Below, one piece after another: positions 29,196 through 40,470 of a DNA stretch of 64,000 bases (positions are counted from its first letter, which is position 1; each line of letters begins with the position of its first letter). The DNA comes from Nannocystis pusilla. Lineage in GTDB: Bacteria > Myxococcota_A > Polyangia > Nannocystales > Nannocystaceae. The position numbers and the translations under genes are program-made. The stretch covers positions 4,255,168 through 4,319,167 of the forward strand of contig NZ_JAPNKE010000002.1 in NCBI RefSeq assembly GCF_026626665.1, given 5' to 3'. The notes beneath the pieces were generated by a model, which was not told the origin of the DNA, did not search any database, and saw nothing but the letters and a program-made list of their open reading frames with translations.

Positions 29196-31680
29196 TCGCC
29201 GCGCCGCTGCTCCTCCTCCTCGCCGCCGCGCCGGCCGAGCCACCTGTCCCTTCGACCATCCCGCCGGCAGACGAACGGCCTGTCCCTTCGGACACCCACC
29301 CGACCTCTCCGCTCCCCATCGGCGCCGTCCCCGAGCGGCCGCGGTCGCCGGCCTCGCCTGTCCCTTCGACCAGCCTCCCGCGCTACCGCGAAGCCGCGCG
29401 GCCTGTCCCTTCGACCAGCCGTCTCGAGGCCCGCGGCACCCTGCGCAGCGCCGGCGAGCGCCAGCCCCTCGCGGGCGCCCGCCTGTTCGCGCGAGCCCGC
29501 CGCGGCGCCGACTGGACGCGCGCCGCCATCGCCGGCGCCGACGGCAGCTTCGTCCTCACCGACCTGCCCAGCCTCGACTTCGAGCTCATCGTCGTCGCCG
29601 CCGGTCACGAGCGCCTCGAGCAACCGACCACCGCAGGCTTCTGGCGCCGGCGCCGTCCCCCCGTCATCTACGTGCAACCGGCCGGCGCAGGCCGCTACCG
29701 CACCATCGTCGCCCAGGAGCGAACCCCCAAGCCCAGCCCCTTCAGCGTCGAGCTCGCGCCCGACGAGATCGCCGCCCTACCCGGCAGCCAGGGCGATCCG
29801 CTGCGGGCTTTGCAAAATCTGCCCGGCGCCGCGCGGGTCCCCGGCGGCCTCGGCCTCCTCATCCTCCGCGGCGCCGCGCCCAACCAGTCGCAGGTGTTCT
29901 TCGGCGAGCACCCCTCCCGCGCGCCTTCCACGTCCCCGGCCTCGCCAGCATCGTCCCCGCCGGCGTGCTCTCGGGCCTGCAGTACGTGCCCAGCAACTTC
30001 GCCCCCAACTACGGCAACGCCACCGGCGGCATCGTCGTCCTCACCCCGCGCGTGGGCCGGCGCGACGGCGTCCACGGTCACGCCAAGCTCGACCTCATCT
30101 CCGCCGGCGCCCAGGTCGAGGGACCTGTCGGTCGCGGCTCGTTCCTCATCGCCGCCCAGCGCGGCTACCTCGACCTCGCGCTCAAGGTCGTCGGCCGGCT
30201 CGCCTTCAACCGCGACTACCTCCGCCCCAAGTACGGCGACTACCAGGTCGTCTTCGATCACCCCGTCGGCCCCGGCGCGACGCTCACCGCCCGCGTCCTC
30301 GGGGCCAGCGACGTCCTCCGCTTCCCCTCGCGCTACTCCGGCGACGGCGGCGTGACCCTCAGCTCCGGCTTTCACCGCATCGACCTCGTCTACAAGAAGC
30401 GCCAGGGCCCGTGGGACTTCCTGCTCTCGCCGGCGCTGCGCCTCGACACCGGCGGCCTCGAGACCGACACCCAGCTCCGCCGCCGCACCGACGTCGTCGG
30501 CCTCCTGCGCGCCGAGCTCACCGCGCGCCCGTCTCGGCGGTTTCAGCTGACGGTCGGCGCCGACGCCCAGATCGATCGCCATCGCACGCGCAGCCAGGTC
30601 ACGTCCTGGCCGGGCCTCCTCGACTCCTCGGAGGGCATCCCCGGCCCATTCGACGAGGTCGCCCGCGGCACCACGACCACCAGCGGCGTCTACCTCACCC
30701 CGCTCCTCGCCGCCGGTCGGTTCACCCTCTCACCTGGCCTTCGGGCCAGCCTGTCTACCGGCCTCGGTGAGCCGCGCTTCTCCGTCGACCCGCGGCTGCA
30801 CGCGCGCTGGGCCCCGCACCCGCGCGTCGCCGTGCAGCTCGGCGTCGGCCGCTACTCGCAGCCCTCGTTCCGCTCGCTCAGCACGGTCCCCGCCCTCGGC
30901 AGCTTCAGCGCCATCGACAGCCTCGGCCTCGACCCCCGGATCGTCCTGCCCGCCGCGCTCCGCTACCTCGACCCGCGCATCAACGTCGACCCGCGCAGCC
31001 GGCTCGGCCTCCTGCAGGCCGTGCAGCTCAGCGCCAACCTCCACCTCCGCCTCACCGCCGGCCTCGGCCTCGACGTCACCGCCTTCTGGCGCCGCGACCG
31101 CGACCGCGGCCCGCTCGTCCTCGACTACTACGGCCGGCCGTTCGAGGACCCCGGCGCGGCCGTCCACGGCCTCGAGGTCATGCTGCGCCAGGACCTCACG
31201 CGCCGCCTGTTCGGCTGGGTCGCCTACACGCTGATGCGCGCCCGCACCGGCCGCTTCGACGCGCAGGACCGCCTCGCCCTGCAGGCTCCCAACGACTTCG
31301 ATCAGCGCCACAACCTCGTCGCCGTGCTCGGCGTCAAGCTGCCGCGGCGCTGGCAGATCGCCGGCCGCTTCCGCCTCGTCACCGGCCTGCCGTTCACCCC
31401 GGTCGTCGGCGGCCTCAAGGGCGACGGCCCGTTCTCGGCCACCTACCCGATCTACGGCGCCTACAACAGCGCCCGCATGCCCGTGTTCCACCAGCTCGAC
31501 ATCCGCGTCGACAAGACGTGGGTCCGCTCGCGCACCATCGTCTCGACCTACCTCGACGTGCAGAACATCTACAACCGCCAGAACGCCGAGGGCCTGTGGT
31601 ACCTCACCGATTACTCCGGCACCCAGACCGTCGTCGGCGTCCCGATCTTGCCGGTGCTCGGCGTGCGCGTCGAGTACTGA
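29192..31680 (+). CDS. TonB-dependent receptor-like outer-membrane protein (frameshifted)
   Basis: About 830 residues. A signal peptide (MIAAPLLLLLAAAPAEP) is followed by 60 residues made largely of PVPST/PVPSD units. Each unit is encoded by the hairpin-type sequence CCTGTCCCTTCG (near 29243, 29279, 29357 and 29402). Next come a carboxypeptidase-regulatory-like domain (ARGTLRSAGERQPLAGARLF), a plug domain (PGSQGDPLRALQNLPG, LLILRGAAPNQSQVFF, AFHVPGLASIVPAGVLSG, YGNATGGIVVLTPR) and a long beta-barrel ending in a terminal Tyr (VLGVRVEY). The frame breaks near 29920. A perfect hairpin CTGGCC-TTCG-GGCCAG (30734-30749) lies within barrel codons. It likely imports or binds a ligand with its lipoprotein partner. 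Confidence 0.85.
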
Positions 31681-31763
31681 CCCTCACCGCGCTCGAAGCA
31701 GTACAGGCGCGCCAGGGTCGAAGAAACCCGGGCGTCGCGTCAAAGCGCCGGCAGCGGCCTCAG

Positions 31764-31840
31764 TTGGACCTGTCTCTCGGGCCATATCACTGTTCGCACC
31801 CGCTTCGGTCGCGCGCCCCCACATGTCCCGAAGGACACCC
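31764..31840. repeat. Two TGTCC hairpin copies between genes
   Basis: CCTGTCTCTCGGGCCAT near 31769 and ATGTCC-CGAA-GGACAC at 31823-31838 (outer pair mismatched). They lie in the 243-base gap after the receptor gene; the rest of the gap shows nothing recognisable. Confidence 0.6.
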
Positions 31841-31923
31841 GTCGAACCGAGCGCGATCGCGCCGACGAGGCCCGCCGGCGCGAACGGTTGTCGCCGCCGA
31901 TCGCAGGATGATACCGTCGGGCG

Positions 31924-32511
31924 ATGGAACGCAAGCACACGCAGGGCCGCTCGCGCGCGTGGTGGGCACTCGTCTCGTTGTGGCTGTGGTCGCAGGGGAC
32001 ACCGGCGCGGGCGGACGTCGTCGAGGATCCGCCTGCCGTCTGTCCGGCCGGCGCCGAGGGCAACACCTGTCACGGCGGCCCGTTCTGCAAGCCCGTCAAG
32101 TGCACCAGCGACGCCGAGTGCACGGGCGGCGCGACCTGCCAGGACACCAAGGGTTGCATCGGCACCGTCGAGTGCGGCGGCGGCGAGGGCGGGCCCAATC
32201 CGACGCCCACGCTCTCTGCCCTGTGCGAGGGCGGCGAGGCCTGCGGCGCGGACGAGACCTGCCAGGCGATCAAGCTGTGCATGGCGATGGTCGAGCCGAC
32301 CACCGGCGGCAGCGCGGGCACTGGACCGACCTCGAGCGGCACCGCCACCACCGACGCGGGCACCGCGAGCGGCACCGGCGACGACACCGGCGGCGGCAAG
32401 GGCGGCTGCGGCAGCTGCAGCGCCGACGCCGACGGCCGCCCCTCGGCCCTCGCGCTCCTGACGATCGCCGGGCTCGCAGGTCGACGTCGCCGCGCCCGGG
32501 GACGGGCATGA
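31924..32511 (+). CDS. Secreted Cys-rich protein with MYXO-CTERM-like tail
   Basis: 195 residues. A signal peptide (RAWWALVSLWLWSQGTPARA) precedes a Cys-rich segment (CPAGAEGNTCHGGPFCKPVKC, AECTGGATCQDTKGC, ACGADETCQAIKLC), a Gly/Thr/Ser linker, and a tail with CGSC, a hydrophobic stretch and RRRRAR. The tail matches the myxobacterial C-terminal sorting signal. Function unknown; the Cys pattern suggests a disulfide-bonded surface module. Its stop overlaps the next start (ATGA). Confidence 0.8.
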   Translation: MERKHTQGRSRAWWALVSLWLWSQGTPARADVVEDPPAVCPAGAEGNTCHGGPFCKPVKCTSDAECTGGATCQDTKGCIGTVECGGGEGGPNPTPTLSALCEGGEACGADETCQAIKLCMAMVEPTTGGSAGTGPTSSGTATTDAGTASGTGDDTGGGKGGCGSCSADADGRPSALALLTIAGLAGRRRRARGRA

Positions 32512-33344
32512 CGCTCGCTCACCCGCGGTCGAGCTCGCGACCCCGCGCTCCGCTCATCGCTCACCCGCGGTCGAGCTCGCGACCCCGCGCTCCGCTCATC
32601 GCTCACCCGCGGTCGAGCTCGCGACCCCGCGCTCCGCTCATCGCTCACCCGCGATCGAGCTCGCGACCCCGCGCTCCGCTCATCGCCGCCGCGGTCCTCC
32701 TGTTCGCCTGCACCCCGCGCGCAGCTCCGCAAGCGCCCGTGGCCGAGCCCGCCCCCGCGCCGCCCGACCCTGCCGCCTCGCCCGCGCCGGAGCCCGAGCC
32801 CGAGCCCACGATCGCAACCGCCTCCGCGCAGCCCGGGCCCGCTGCTGAACCGCCCCCCACCGCGGACAAACCGTCCACCCCGCTGACGCCGAGCAAGACC
32901 TGGCCGTTCGTCGCCTGGGATCGCGCCGAGGCCTTCACCTTCAATCACGTCGCCTACGGCCCGGGCATCCCGCTGCGGGTCTACGACGCCACCTCCGGCT
33001 GGAGCCCCGACATCGTCGAGCGCACCACGATCTCGGCGGCTCAGGCCGGCAGCGCCGTCGAGCGAGTCGTCGCCACTCGCGGCACCCTCGAGGTCTCGAA
33101 GTGCGCCTTCCCGCGTCACGCGGTCGTCCTGTACGCCGGGGACACGCCCGTCGGCAGCGTCAACGTCTGCTTCGAGTGCGGCGACATCCTGGTGTGGCCC
33201 GAATTCGAACCGCCCGCCTCCGGCCCCACCGCCGAGCGCCGCCTCCGCCAGCAGATGAAGGCCTACAAGCGCGTGTTCCCCGAGTGGGAGCGGTTCTTCC
33301 GCGACGACCTCGGCTTCCCGCTCACCCCGCCCGCGCAGCATTGA
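32508..33344 (+). CDS. Predicted lipoprotein with repeat-extended N-terminus
   Basis: 278 residues. The first 60 residues consist of four near-identical 14-residue units (AHPRSSSRPRAPLI), followed at once by a lipobox-like signal (IAAAVLLFAC). A Pro/Ala/Glu linker and a globular domain come next (WPFVAWDRAEAFTFNHVAYGPGIPLRVYD, KCAFPRHAVVLYAG, CFECGDILVWPEFEPP) ending in PEWERFFRDDLGFP. I do not recognise a family. A 60-residue basic extension before a lipobox is unusual; no other ATG lies closer to the signal, so either the repeats expanded inside the signal's n-region or a non-ATG start is used. It overlaps the upstream gene by four bases. Confidence 0.7.
   Translation: MTLAHPRSSSRPRAPLIAHPRSSSRPRAPLIAHPRSSSRPRAPLIAHPRSSSRPRAPLIAAAVLLFACTPRAAPQAPVAEPAPAPPDPAASPAPEPEPEPTIATASAQPGPAAEPPPTADKPSTPLTPSKTWPFVAWDRAEAFTFNHVAYGPGIPLRVYDATSGWSPDIVERTTISAAQAGSAVERVVATRGTLEVSKCAFPRHAVVLYAGDTPVGSVNVCFECGDILVWPEFEPPASGPTAERRLRQQMKAYKRVFPEWERFFRDDLGFPLTPPAQH
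32517..32684. repeat. Four tandem copies of a 42-bp unit
   Basis: The unit begins GCTCACCCGCGGTCGAGCTC and is repeated four times almost without change (the last has one substitution, CGCGATCGAG). Its length is a multiple of three, so it encodes the 14-residue units of the lipoprotein N-terminus. Confidence 0.92.
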
Positions 33345-33710
33345 CCTGTCCCCGGGGCCACACGCCGGTCCGACCATTCACCTGTCTCTCGGGACATCGT
33401 GGCCCGAGAGACATCCTCGAACCGGATCATCCACACGTCTCTCAGGACATGGCGACCCGACATCTGCGGGCCGGGCCAGCTACCTGCCTCTCGGGACATG
33501 TTACCCGCGAGACATCTTCACGCCCGACCATTTGCCTGTCTCTGACATGTTTCCCCGAGCTCGTGCCGGGCCATTTATCTGTCTCTCGGGACATCGTGCC
33601 CCGAGAGGCATCCTCATGCCGAGCCATTCACCTGTCTCTCGGAACATGGTGCCCCGAGCGCCCCTGTCGGGCCCGGTGGTTCACCTGTCTCTCGAGACAT
33701 CCCGTTCCGG
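33345..33710. repeat. Array of seven ~53-bp hairpin units between convergent genes
   Basis: Units start with CCTGTCTC or a close variant at 33381, 33434, 33483, 33535, 33578, 33631 and 33684, spaced 43-53 bases. Several units fold into a long hairpin: TGTCTCTCGGG pairs with CCCGAGAGACA in the first unit (about 33383-33412), and the 33578 unit pairs similarly with one or two wobbles. The last unit encodes the final residues of the converging beta-propeller gene. The array begins at the stop of the upstream lipoprotein gene (TGTCCCCGGGGCCA). Confidence 0.85.
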
Positions 33711-35639
33711 GCGCTCCTCGCTCATCGTCTCGAGCTCGTCCTCGATCGCAAAGTGATCGACGCGCGACGCCCAGCGCGTCCCGTCCGGCGCGGGCACCAG
33801 CCCCTCCTGCGCCGGCACGCGCACCCGCACGCGGCCCGCCTCGACGATGTCCGTCAGTCCGTCGCGCCGGCGCTGCGTCGAACCGTGCCCGGCGTACGAG
33901 CACCCGAGCCAGCCCTCGAGCCGCGTCAGCGCCTCCGGCGTCGCGCGCCATCCCCCCGTATCCTCGCCGTCCACCGACCACGAGCGCTCCACCGGATCGT
34001 CGGCCGTCAGCGGGCGAGCCCCGCGGAGCTCCCCGCTCGCCAGGGACCACACTCGCAGCACGCCGTCCCGCGCCCCCGTCACCGCGCAGCCGCCGTCGCG
34101 CGCCACGGCGACCCCGGTCACCGCCGCCGGGTGCTGCAGCAGCGTCGTCTCGCGCGTCCCGGTCGACACACGCCACACCGTCACCGCCCCGCCCGCCGCG
34201 ACCAGCAAGCGCGAGCTGTCCGGCGCGAACGCGACGCAGTCCCGCCCGACCATCCCCAGCTTCGCGCGCACGCTGCCGTCGTCGACCGCGAAGAGCGTCA
34301 TCTCCACCGGCTTCCAGCCCGAGCGGCGGCCGCAGACGTACCAGCGAGCGTCGGGCGACAGGACGATCTCCTGGGTGTGCACGAAACGCCGGCCGTGGTC
34401 GACGCGCTCGCGCTTCCCCTCGATCGCGTCCCACACCGCCAGCCCGCGCGGCGCCATCTCGACGAAGCGGTCGTCGGCGAGCCTGCGCCCGTGCACCGGC
34501 GGTCCGCCCTCGAGGTAACCCGGCCCGTCGAGGTCGAGCCGGGCGACGAGCCGCTCGTCGCGACCGTCGCACAGCAGCGTCCCGGTGATCAGCCGCCGTC
34601 CGTTCGGTGAGAACGCCGCGTCGATCCACCCCTCGTGCGTCCCGCGGAGCCGCGTCGGTCGCCCGCGCCGCAGCGCCGCCACGTCCCACACCCGCAGCAC
34701 GTCCTCGTGGCGGGTCACCAGCGTCGACCCGTCGGCCGACAGCGCCAGCGAATGCACCGACAGCGGCGCGCTCGCCAGCGTCGCCCCGGACGTCGCATCG
34801 AGCAGATAGACCGCATCGCCGTCGCTGGCCGCCACCAGCGTCCCGGCGCGGTCGCACGCCAGCGCGTGGATCTGTCCGCCGATCTGCACCCGCCAGCGGA
34901 CCTTCGCGCCGACCAGGTCGACGCGGGCGATCACCCCGTCGTAATCCTGGCACCACCCGGCCACGATCACGGCTGTCCCATCGGCCAGGCCGATCGCGCA
35001 GTCGAACTTCGAGTCGCCGTCGACATCGACGTCCACCAATGACGCGCCGCTCCGGCGGTCGTGGACCTGCGCCCGGCCCCACGCGTCGCCCCGCGCCTCG
35101 AGCTCGGGCCTGCCGTCGTCGAGCTGCTGTGGGGCCAGGTCCGGCGGCAGCGCGCGGCCGGTCGCCCGCTCCCACGCGATCGCGGTCGGCTCCTTGCACC
35201 CCACGATCCGGCCGTCGCGCGAGAACGCCGGCGACCGGGCGCCAGGCAGCGTCCCGCGGTACTCCTCGCGCAGCGGCCCCAGCAGCGGAAACTCGGGCGG
35301 CCGCAGCGAGCGCGCCCACGCTCCGCGCCCGCCTCGCAGCGCCCGCCAGCGCTCCGCCCACGCCCGCAGCGGCGCACCCTCGTCGCTCCCCTCGCCGTAG
35401 AACGCCGCAGCCTCGGCGCTCGCGTGCCAGTACACGCGGTTGTACACGCACTGGAACAGCAGCTCCGGCTCGCGCACGACGAGCGCCAGGTCGAGGCGCA
35501 GCGCCGCCAGCACCGCCCGCCGCAGTTCGTCGGCGGCAGCTCGCGCGGTCCAGCGGGCGACGAGCGCCGCGAGCTCGCCGTCGGCGGCCGCGCGCTCGAG
35601 CACGGCCGGGTCCAACAAGTCAGGCAACGCGTCGGCCAT
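33681..35639 (-). CDS. WD40/beta-propeller repeat protein
   Basis: 652 residues. After a helical N-terminal region (about 100 residues), blade-like repeats are visible: IHALACDRAGTLVAASDGDAVYLLD, SLALSADGSTLVTRHEDVLRVWD, WIDAAFSPNGRRLITGT, VTGVAVARDGGCAVTGARDGVLRVW. These follow the WD40 rhythm (Gly/Asp turns, W-D ends). No signal peptide is seen, so it is probably a cytoplasmic scaffold. The last residues (EERPERDVSRDR) are encoded by the edge of the hairpin array, so the C-terminus may have been extended by it. Single frame; function unknown. Confidence 0.78.
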   Translation of the reverse strand: MADALPDLLDPAVLERAAADGELAALVARWTARAAADELRRAVLAALRLDLALVVREPELLFQCVYNRVYWHASAEAAAFYGEGSDEGAPLRAWAERWRALRGGRGAWARSLRPPEFPLLGPLREEYRGTLPGARSPAFSRDGRIVGCKEPTAIAWERATGRALPPDLAPQQLDDGRPELEARGDAWGRAQVHDRRSGASLVDVDVDGDSKFDCAIGLADGTAVIVAGWCQDYDGVIARVDLVGAKVRWRVQIGGQIHALACDRAGTLVAASDGDAVYLLDATSGATLASAPLSVHSLALSADGSTLVTRHEDVLRVWDVAALRRGRPTRLRGTHEGWIDAAFSPNGRRLITGTLLCDGRDERLVARLDLDGPGYLEGGPPVHGRRLADDRFVEMAPRGLAVWDAIEGKRERVDHGRRFVHTQEIVLSPDARWYVCGRRSGWKPVEMTLFAVDDGSVRAKLGMVGRDCVAFAPDSSRLLVAAGGAVTVWRVSTGTRETTLLQHPAAVTGVAVARDGGCAVTGARDGVLRVWSLASGELRGARPLTADDPVERSWSVDGEDTGGWRATPEALTRLEGWLGCSYAGHGSTQRRRDGLTDIVEAGRVRVRVPAQEGLVPAPDGTRWASRVDHFAIEDELETMSEERPERDVSRDR

Positions 35640-35726
35640 GGTCTCCGTGGAGCGTACCGCGGACCGCCGCTCGCGCGCTCCCTGCAGCCCGCGCCACCCT
35701 TCAGCCCGCGCTCCGGCAGCCCGCGC

Positions 35727-36811
35727 TCACTTCAGCCCGCGCTGCGCCGCGCGCTTCGGCAGCGCCTGCGGCTCGGCCTGCAGCGCGCGCTCGAGCCCCT
35801 CGAGCGCGGTCCCGACCGCGCCTGTCCCCGCGGACAGGTTGGCCGTCTCGACCACCACCGTCACCAGTTGGTCGCCCGGGCGACCGCCCTCCGACGGCAC
35901 GCCCTTGCCGCGCAGGCGCAGCTTGCCCCCGTCGCCACCCCGGGCGGCAGCTCGAGCAGCGCCGACCCGGTCAGCGTCGGCACCGGCACCTTGCCGCCGC
36001 GGGCCGCCTCGAGCGGGCTGACGAACAGCTCGCAGTGGATGTCCTGGCCCTCGCGGCGCAGCCACGCGTGCGGGCGCACGCTGACGGTCACGCGCAGGTT
36101 GCCCGGCCCGCCGCCGAACTGCCCCGGCTCCCCGTGGTTGGCGATCACCTTCTCCGCCCCGCCCTCGGTCCCGGCCGGCAGGCGCACCTTGAACGTCCGC
36201 GCCTCACGCCGCGCCCCGCGACCGCGACACGTCTCGCACGGATCGAGCTGGACCATCCCCGTGCCCGAGCAGCGGCCGCAGGTCGTGTGGCGGGCCAGGA
36301 AGCCCTCGCCCTTGACCTCGCCGCGGCCGCCGCACAGCGGGCAGCTCGTCGGCGCCCGCCCGCCCGGCTTCGACCCGGTGCCGGAGCACGTCGCGCACGG
36401 CCCCAGCGCCTCGAACTGGATCTCGTGCTCCGACCCGAGCGCCGCCTCGGCCAGGTCGACCGTCAGCGTGTAGCGCACGTCGCGGCCGCGGCGACGCTCG
36501 CGGCGCTGGCGGCCGAACACGTCGCCGACCACCGCCGCCAGCAGGTCACGCGCCGTCTGCATCGTCACCGGCTGATCGAACAACCCGACCGGCAGGTGGC
36601 GCTGCGCGTCGTACCTGGCCCTTTGGGCAGGGTCGCTCAGCACCGCGTACGCCGTGCTGATGGCCCGGAAGCGCTCCTCCGCCTCGACGTCGCCGGGGTG
36701 GCGGTCCGGGTGGCTGGCCAGCGCCAGGCGGCGATAGTTGCGCTTGATCTCGTCGAGCGTGGCGTCGGCGGCCACGCCGAGCACGGCGTAGTGGTCTTGG
36801 TGCTGCGCCAT
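35727..36811 (-). CDS. dnaJ: DnaJ (Hsp40) co-chaperone (frameshifted)
   Basis: About 361 residues. The J domain (YAVLGVAADATLDEIKRNYR, HPD motif in LASHPDRHPGD) is followed by a zinc domain with four CxxCxGxG-type repeats (CATCSGTG, CPLCGGRG, CGRCSGTG, CETCRGRG) and the substrate-binding C-terminal domain. The frame shifts near 35945 (LLELPPGV to GGKLRLRGKGVPSEGG). It stimulates DnaK ATPase and delivers unfolded substrates. A perfect hairpin, CCTGTCC-CCGC-GGACAGG (35821-35838), lies in the codons for NLSAGTG in the last part. It is the last gene of the hrcA-grpE-dnaK-dnaJ cluster; the ATG at 36811 has only a weak ribosome site. Confidence 0.93.
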
Positions 36812-36831
36812 GGAGGTCTTCGGTCCCGAGG

Positions 36832-38663
<1,832 letters not shown>

Positions 38664-38669
38664 CGGCTG

Positions 38670-39236
38670 TTACGACGCCTGGCCCTCGCCCTTGCCGCCG
38701 GTCGAGCCGGGGCCGGCGATGACCACGCGAGCCGGGCGGAGCAGGCGGTCGCCCTGGCGGAAGCCCTTCTCCCACTCGCGCGCGACCACGCCGGGCGGGA
38801 ATTCGGGCGTGTCGATCTGCTGCAGCGCCTCGTGGATGGCCGGGTCGAACGGGTGGCCCACGCTCGGCACCGGCTCCACGCCGAAGCGGCCCAGGGCGCT
38901 CATGAAGTCGTTGACGACCATCTGGATGCCCTTGTGGAGCTGCTCGTTGCCGCGCGCCAGCTCGAGCGCTCGCCCGAGGTTGTCGACCGTCGGCAGGAAC
39001 GCGTTCAGCAGGTTCTGCTGGGCCCGGAACACGTTGTCGTCGATCTCGCGGCGCGTCCGCTTCTTGTAGTTCTCGAGCTCGGCGAGCGCGCGCAGCCACT
39101 TGTCCTTGAGCTCGGCCTTCTCGGCCTCGGCCAGCTCGGCCCGCTCCTCCGGGGTGATGACCAGCTCGGCCTCCACCGCGCCGTTGCCGTTCTCGCCCGC
39201 GCCGTCCGCCTTCTCTTCCTGTGGATCCTGGCTCAT
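38670..39236 (-). CDS. grpE: GrpE nucleotide exchange factor
   Basis: 188 residues, normal length. The N-terminal acidic, helical region (TPEERAELAEAEKAELKDKWLRALAELENYKKRTRREI) forms the long dimerising coiled coil, and the C-terminal beta-domain has the conserved GVEPVPSVGHPFDPAIHEAL and VVAREWEKGFRQGDRLLRPARVVI. It releases ADP from DnaK. It ends six bases before the dnaK start, in the same operon. Confidence 0.95.
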   Translation of the reverse strand: MSQDPQEEKADGAGENGNGAVEAELVITPEERAELAEAEKAELKDKWLRALAELENYKKRTRREIDDNVFRAQQNLLNAFLPTVDNLGRALELARGNEQLHKGIQMVVNDFMSALGRFGVEPVPSVGHPFDPAIHEALQQIDTPEFPPGVVAREWEKGFRQGDRLLRPARVVIAGPGSTGGKGEGQAS

Positions 39237-39322
39237 GCGGCTCCCGCTTTAAGGCCGGCGGGCGCGCGAGACAAGCCCGAATCGCGACCCCGTATTCGCG
39301 GAGAGCGAACCGCCAGTGAGGA

Positions 39323-40389
39323 TCACTCGCTGGTGCGCGCCGCCAGCGCTTGCGCGGCGTATTCTACCAGAGGGATCGCCGCCTCGTAGTCCATGCGGTC
39401 CGAGCCCAGCAGCGCCACCGCGGCGGTGCGGCCGTCCTCGGCCGGCTGCACGCGGCAGCCGATGAGGCTCATCCCTGACAGCACGCACGGCCCCGTGGGC
39501 CCGACGCCCGCCAGCGCCGGGCGCAGCTCGCCGCCACGTGGACCTCGGCGCGGGCCTGCTCGAGCGAGTGCTCCGGCAGCAGCTGACACAGCAGTTCGGC
39601 GAGCCCGTGGTAGTCGTCGAACAGCGCCAGCACCTGCGCCAGGGTCTGGTCGCTCTGGCCCGCCAGCAGGCGTTGCCCGGCGATCTGCACCCACAACGGA
39701 TCGAGCGCCGCCGCCGTGCACAGCCACAGGCCGATCCGCAGGCTCTCGGCCAGCAGGCGGTCGAGCCGCGCCTCGTGTTCGGCCCACAGGCGCGACAGCT
39801 CGGCCCGCGCCTCGGCCAGCGTCTTGCCCACGCACAGCCCGCGCAGCCGCTCCTGCAGGCGCAACAGGCCTCCGCCCTCGGCGAAGCGGGCGTCGATCGT
39901 CACCGGGTGCAGCCGCGTGTGCATCCCCGCCAGAGTGAGCGCCACCATCGCCCGGCAGCCCTGCACCGGCACCAGGTCGACCTGCGACACCTTGCCGCCG
40001 CGGTCCTCGCTGACGAACGTGACCGCCACGCAGCTCGCCACCTCGCTCAGCACCTGCGCCGCCACGCGCATGCTCTCGGGCCCGTGCACCGGCTCCGACA
40101 GCGACACGTCGACCGCCCGCCGCAGCTCCGCGCGCAGCGGCGGCGGCCGCACCAGCGAGCGCACGTACAGGCGCATCCCCAGCGGCGTCGGCAGGCGCCC
40201 GGCCGACTGGTGCGGCTGCGCCACGTAGCCGGCCTCTTCGAGCGCCACCAGCTCGTTGCGGATCGTCGCCGGCGACCACTCGAGCCCGTGGGTCTGGACC
40301 AGCGCCCCCGACGCCACCGCGCGCCCGGTGACGATGTACTCGCGGCACACGGCGAACAGGATCCGCTGGCGTCTGGGGCTCAGCTCCAC
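39323..40389 (-). CDS. hrcA: HrcA heat-shock repressor (frameshifted)
   Basis: About 355 residues from a GTG start. The N-terminal winged helix is typical (SPRRQRILFAVCREYIVTG, WSPATIRNELVALEEAGYV, QSAGRLPTPLGMRLYV), followed by the GAF-like domain and a C-terminal end with PCVLSGMSLIGCRVQPAEDGRTAAVALLGS, DYEAAIPLVEYAAQAL. The frame breaks near 39530. HrcA normally represses its own operon by binding the inverted repeat CIRCE and needs GroE for activity. No CIRCE (TTAGCACTC-N9-GAGTGCTAA) is visible upstream of hrcA or grpE, so control here may differ. Confidence 0.92.
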
Positions 40390-40470
40390 TCGATCCGCAT
40401 TTACCTCGTCTCGTCGCCGGACGCCAGCAGGCTCACGCGCGCGCCCCGCAGGAGCGCACCAGGGCCTCCA

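Noticed and set aside
33381..33710. CRISPR array
   Set aside because: Units are degenerate along their whole length with no distinct unique spacers and no cas genes nearby.
36600..36640. Hairpin copy in the DnaJ J domain (ACCTGGCCCTTTGGGCAGG)
   Set aside because: It encodes LSDPAQRARYD, a conserved J-domain segment with no extra residues.
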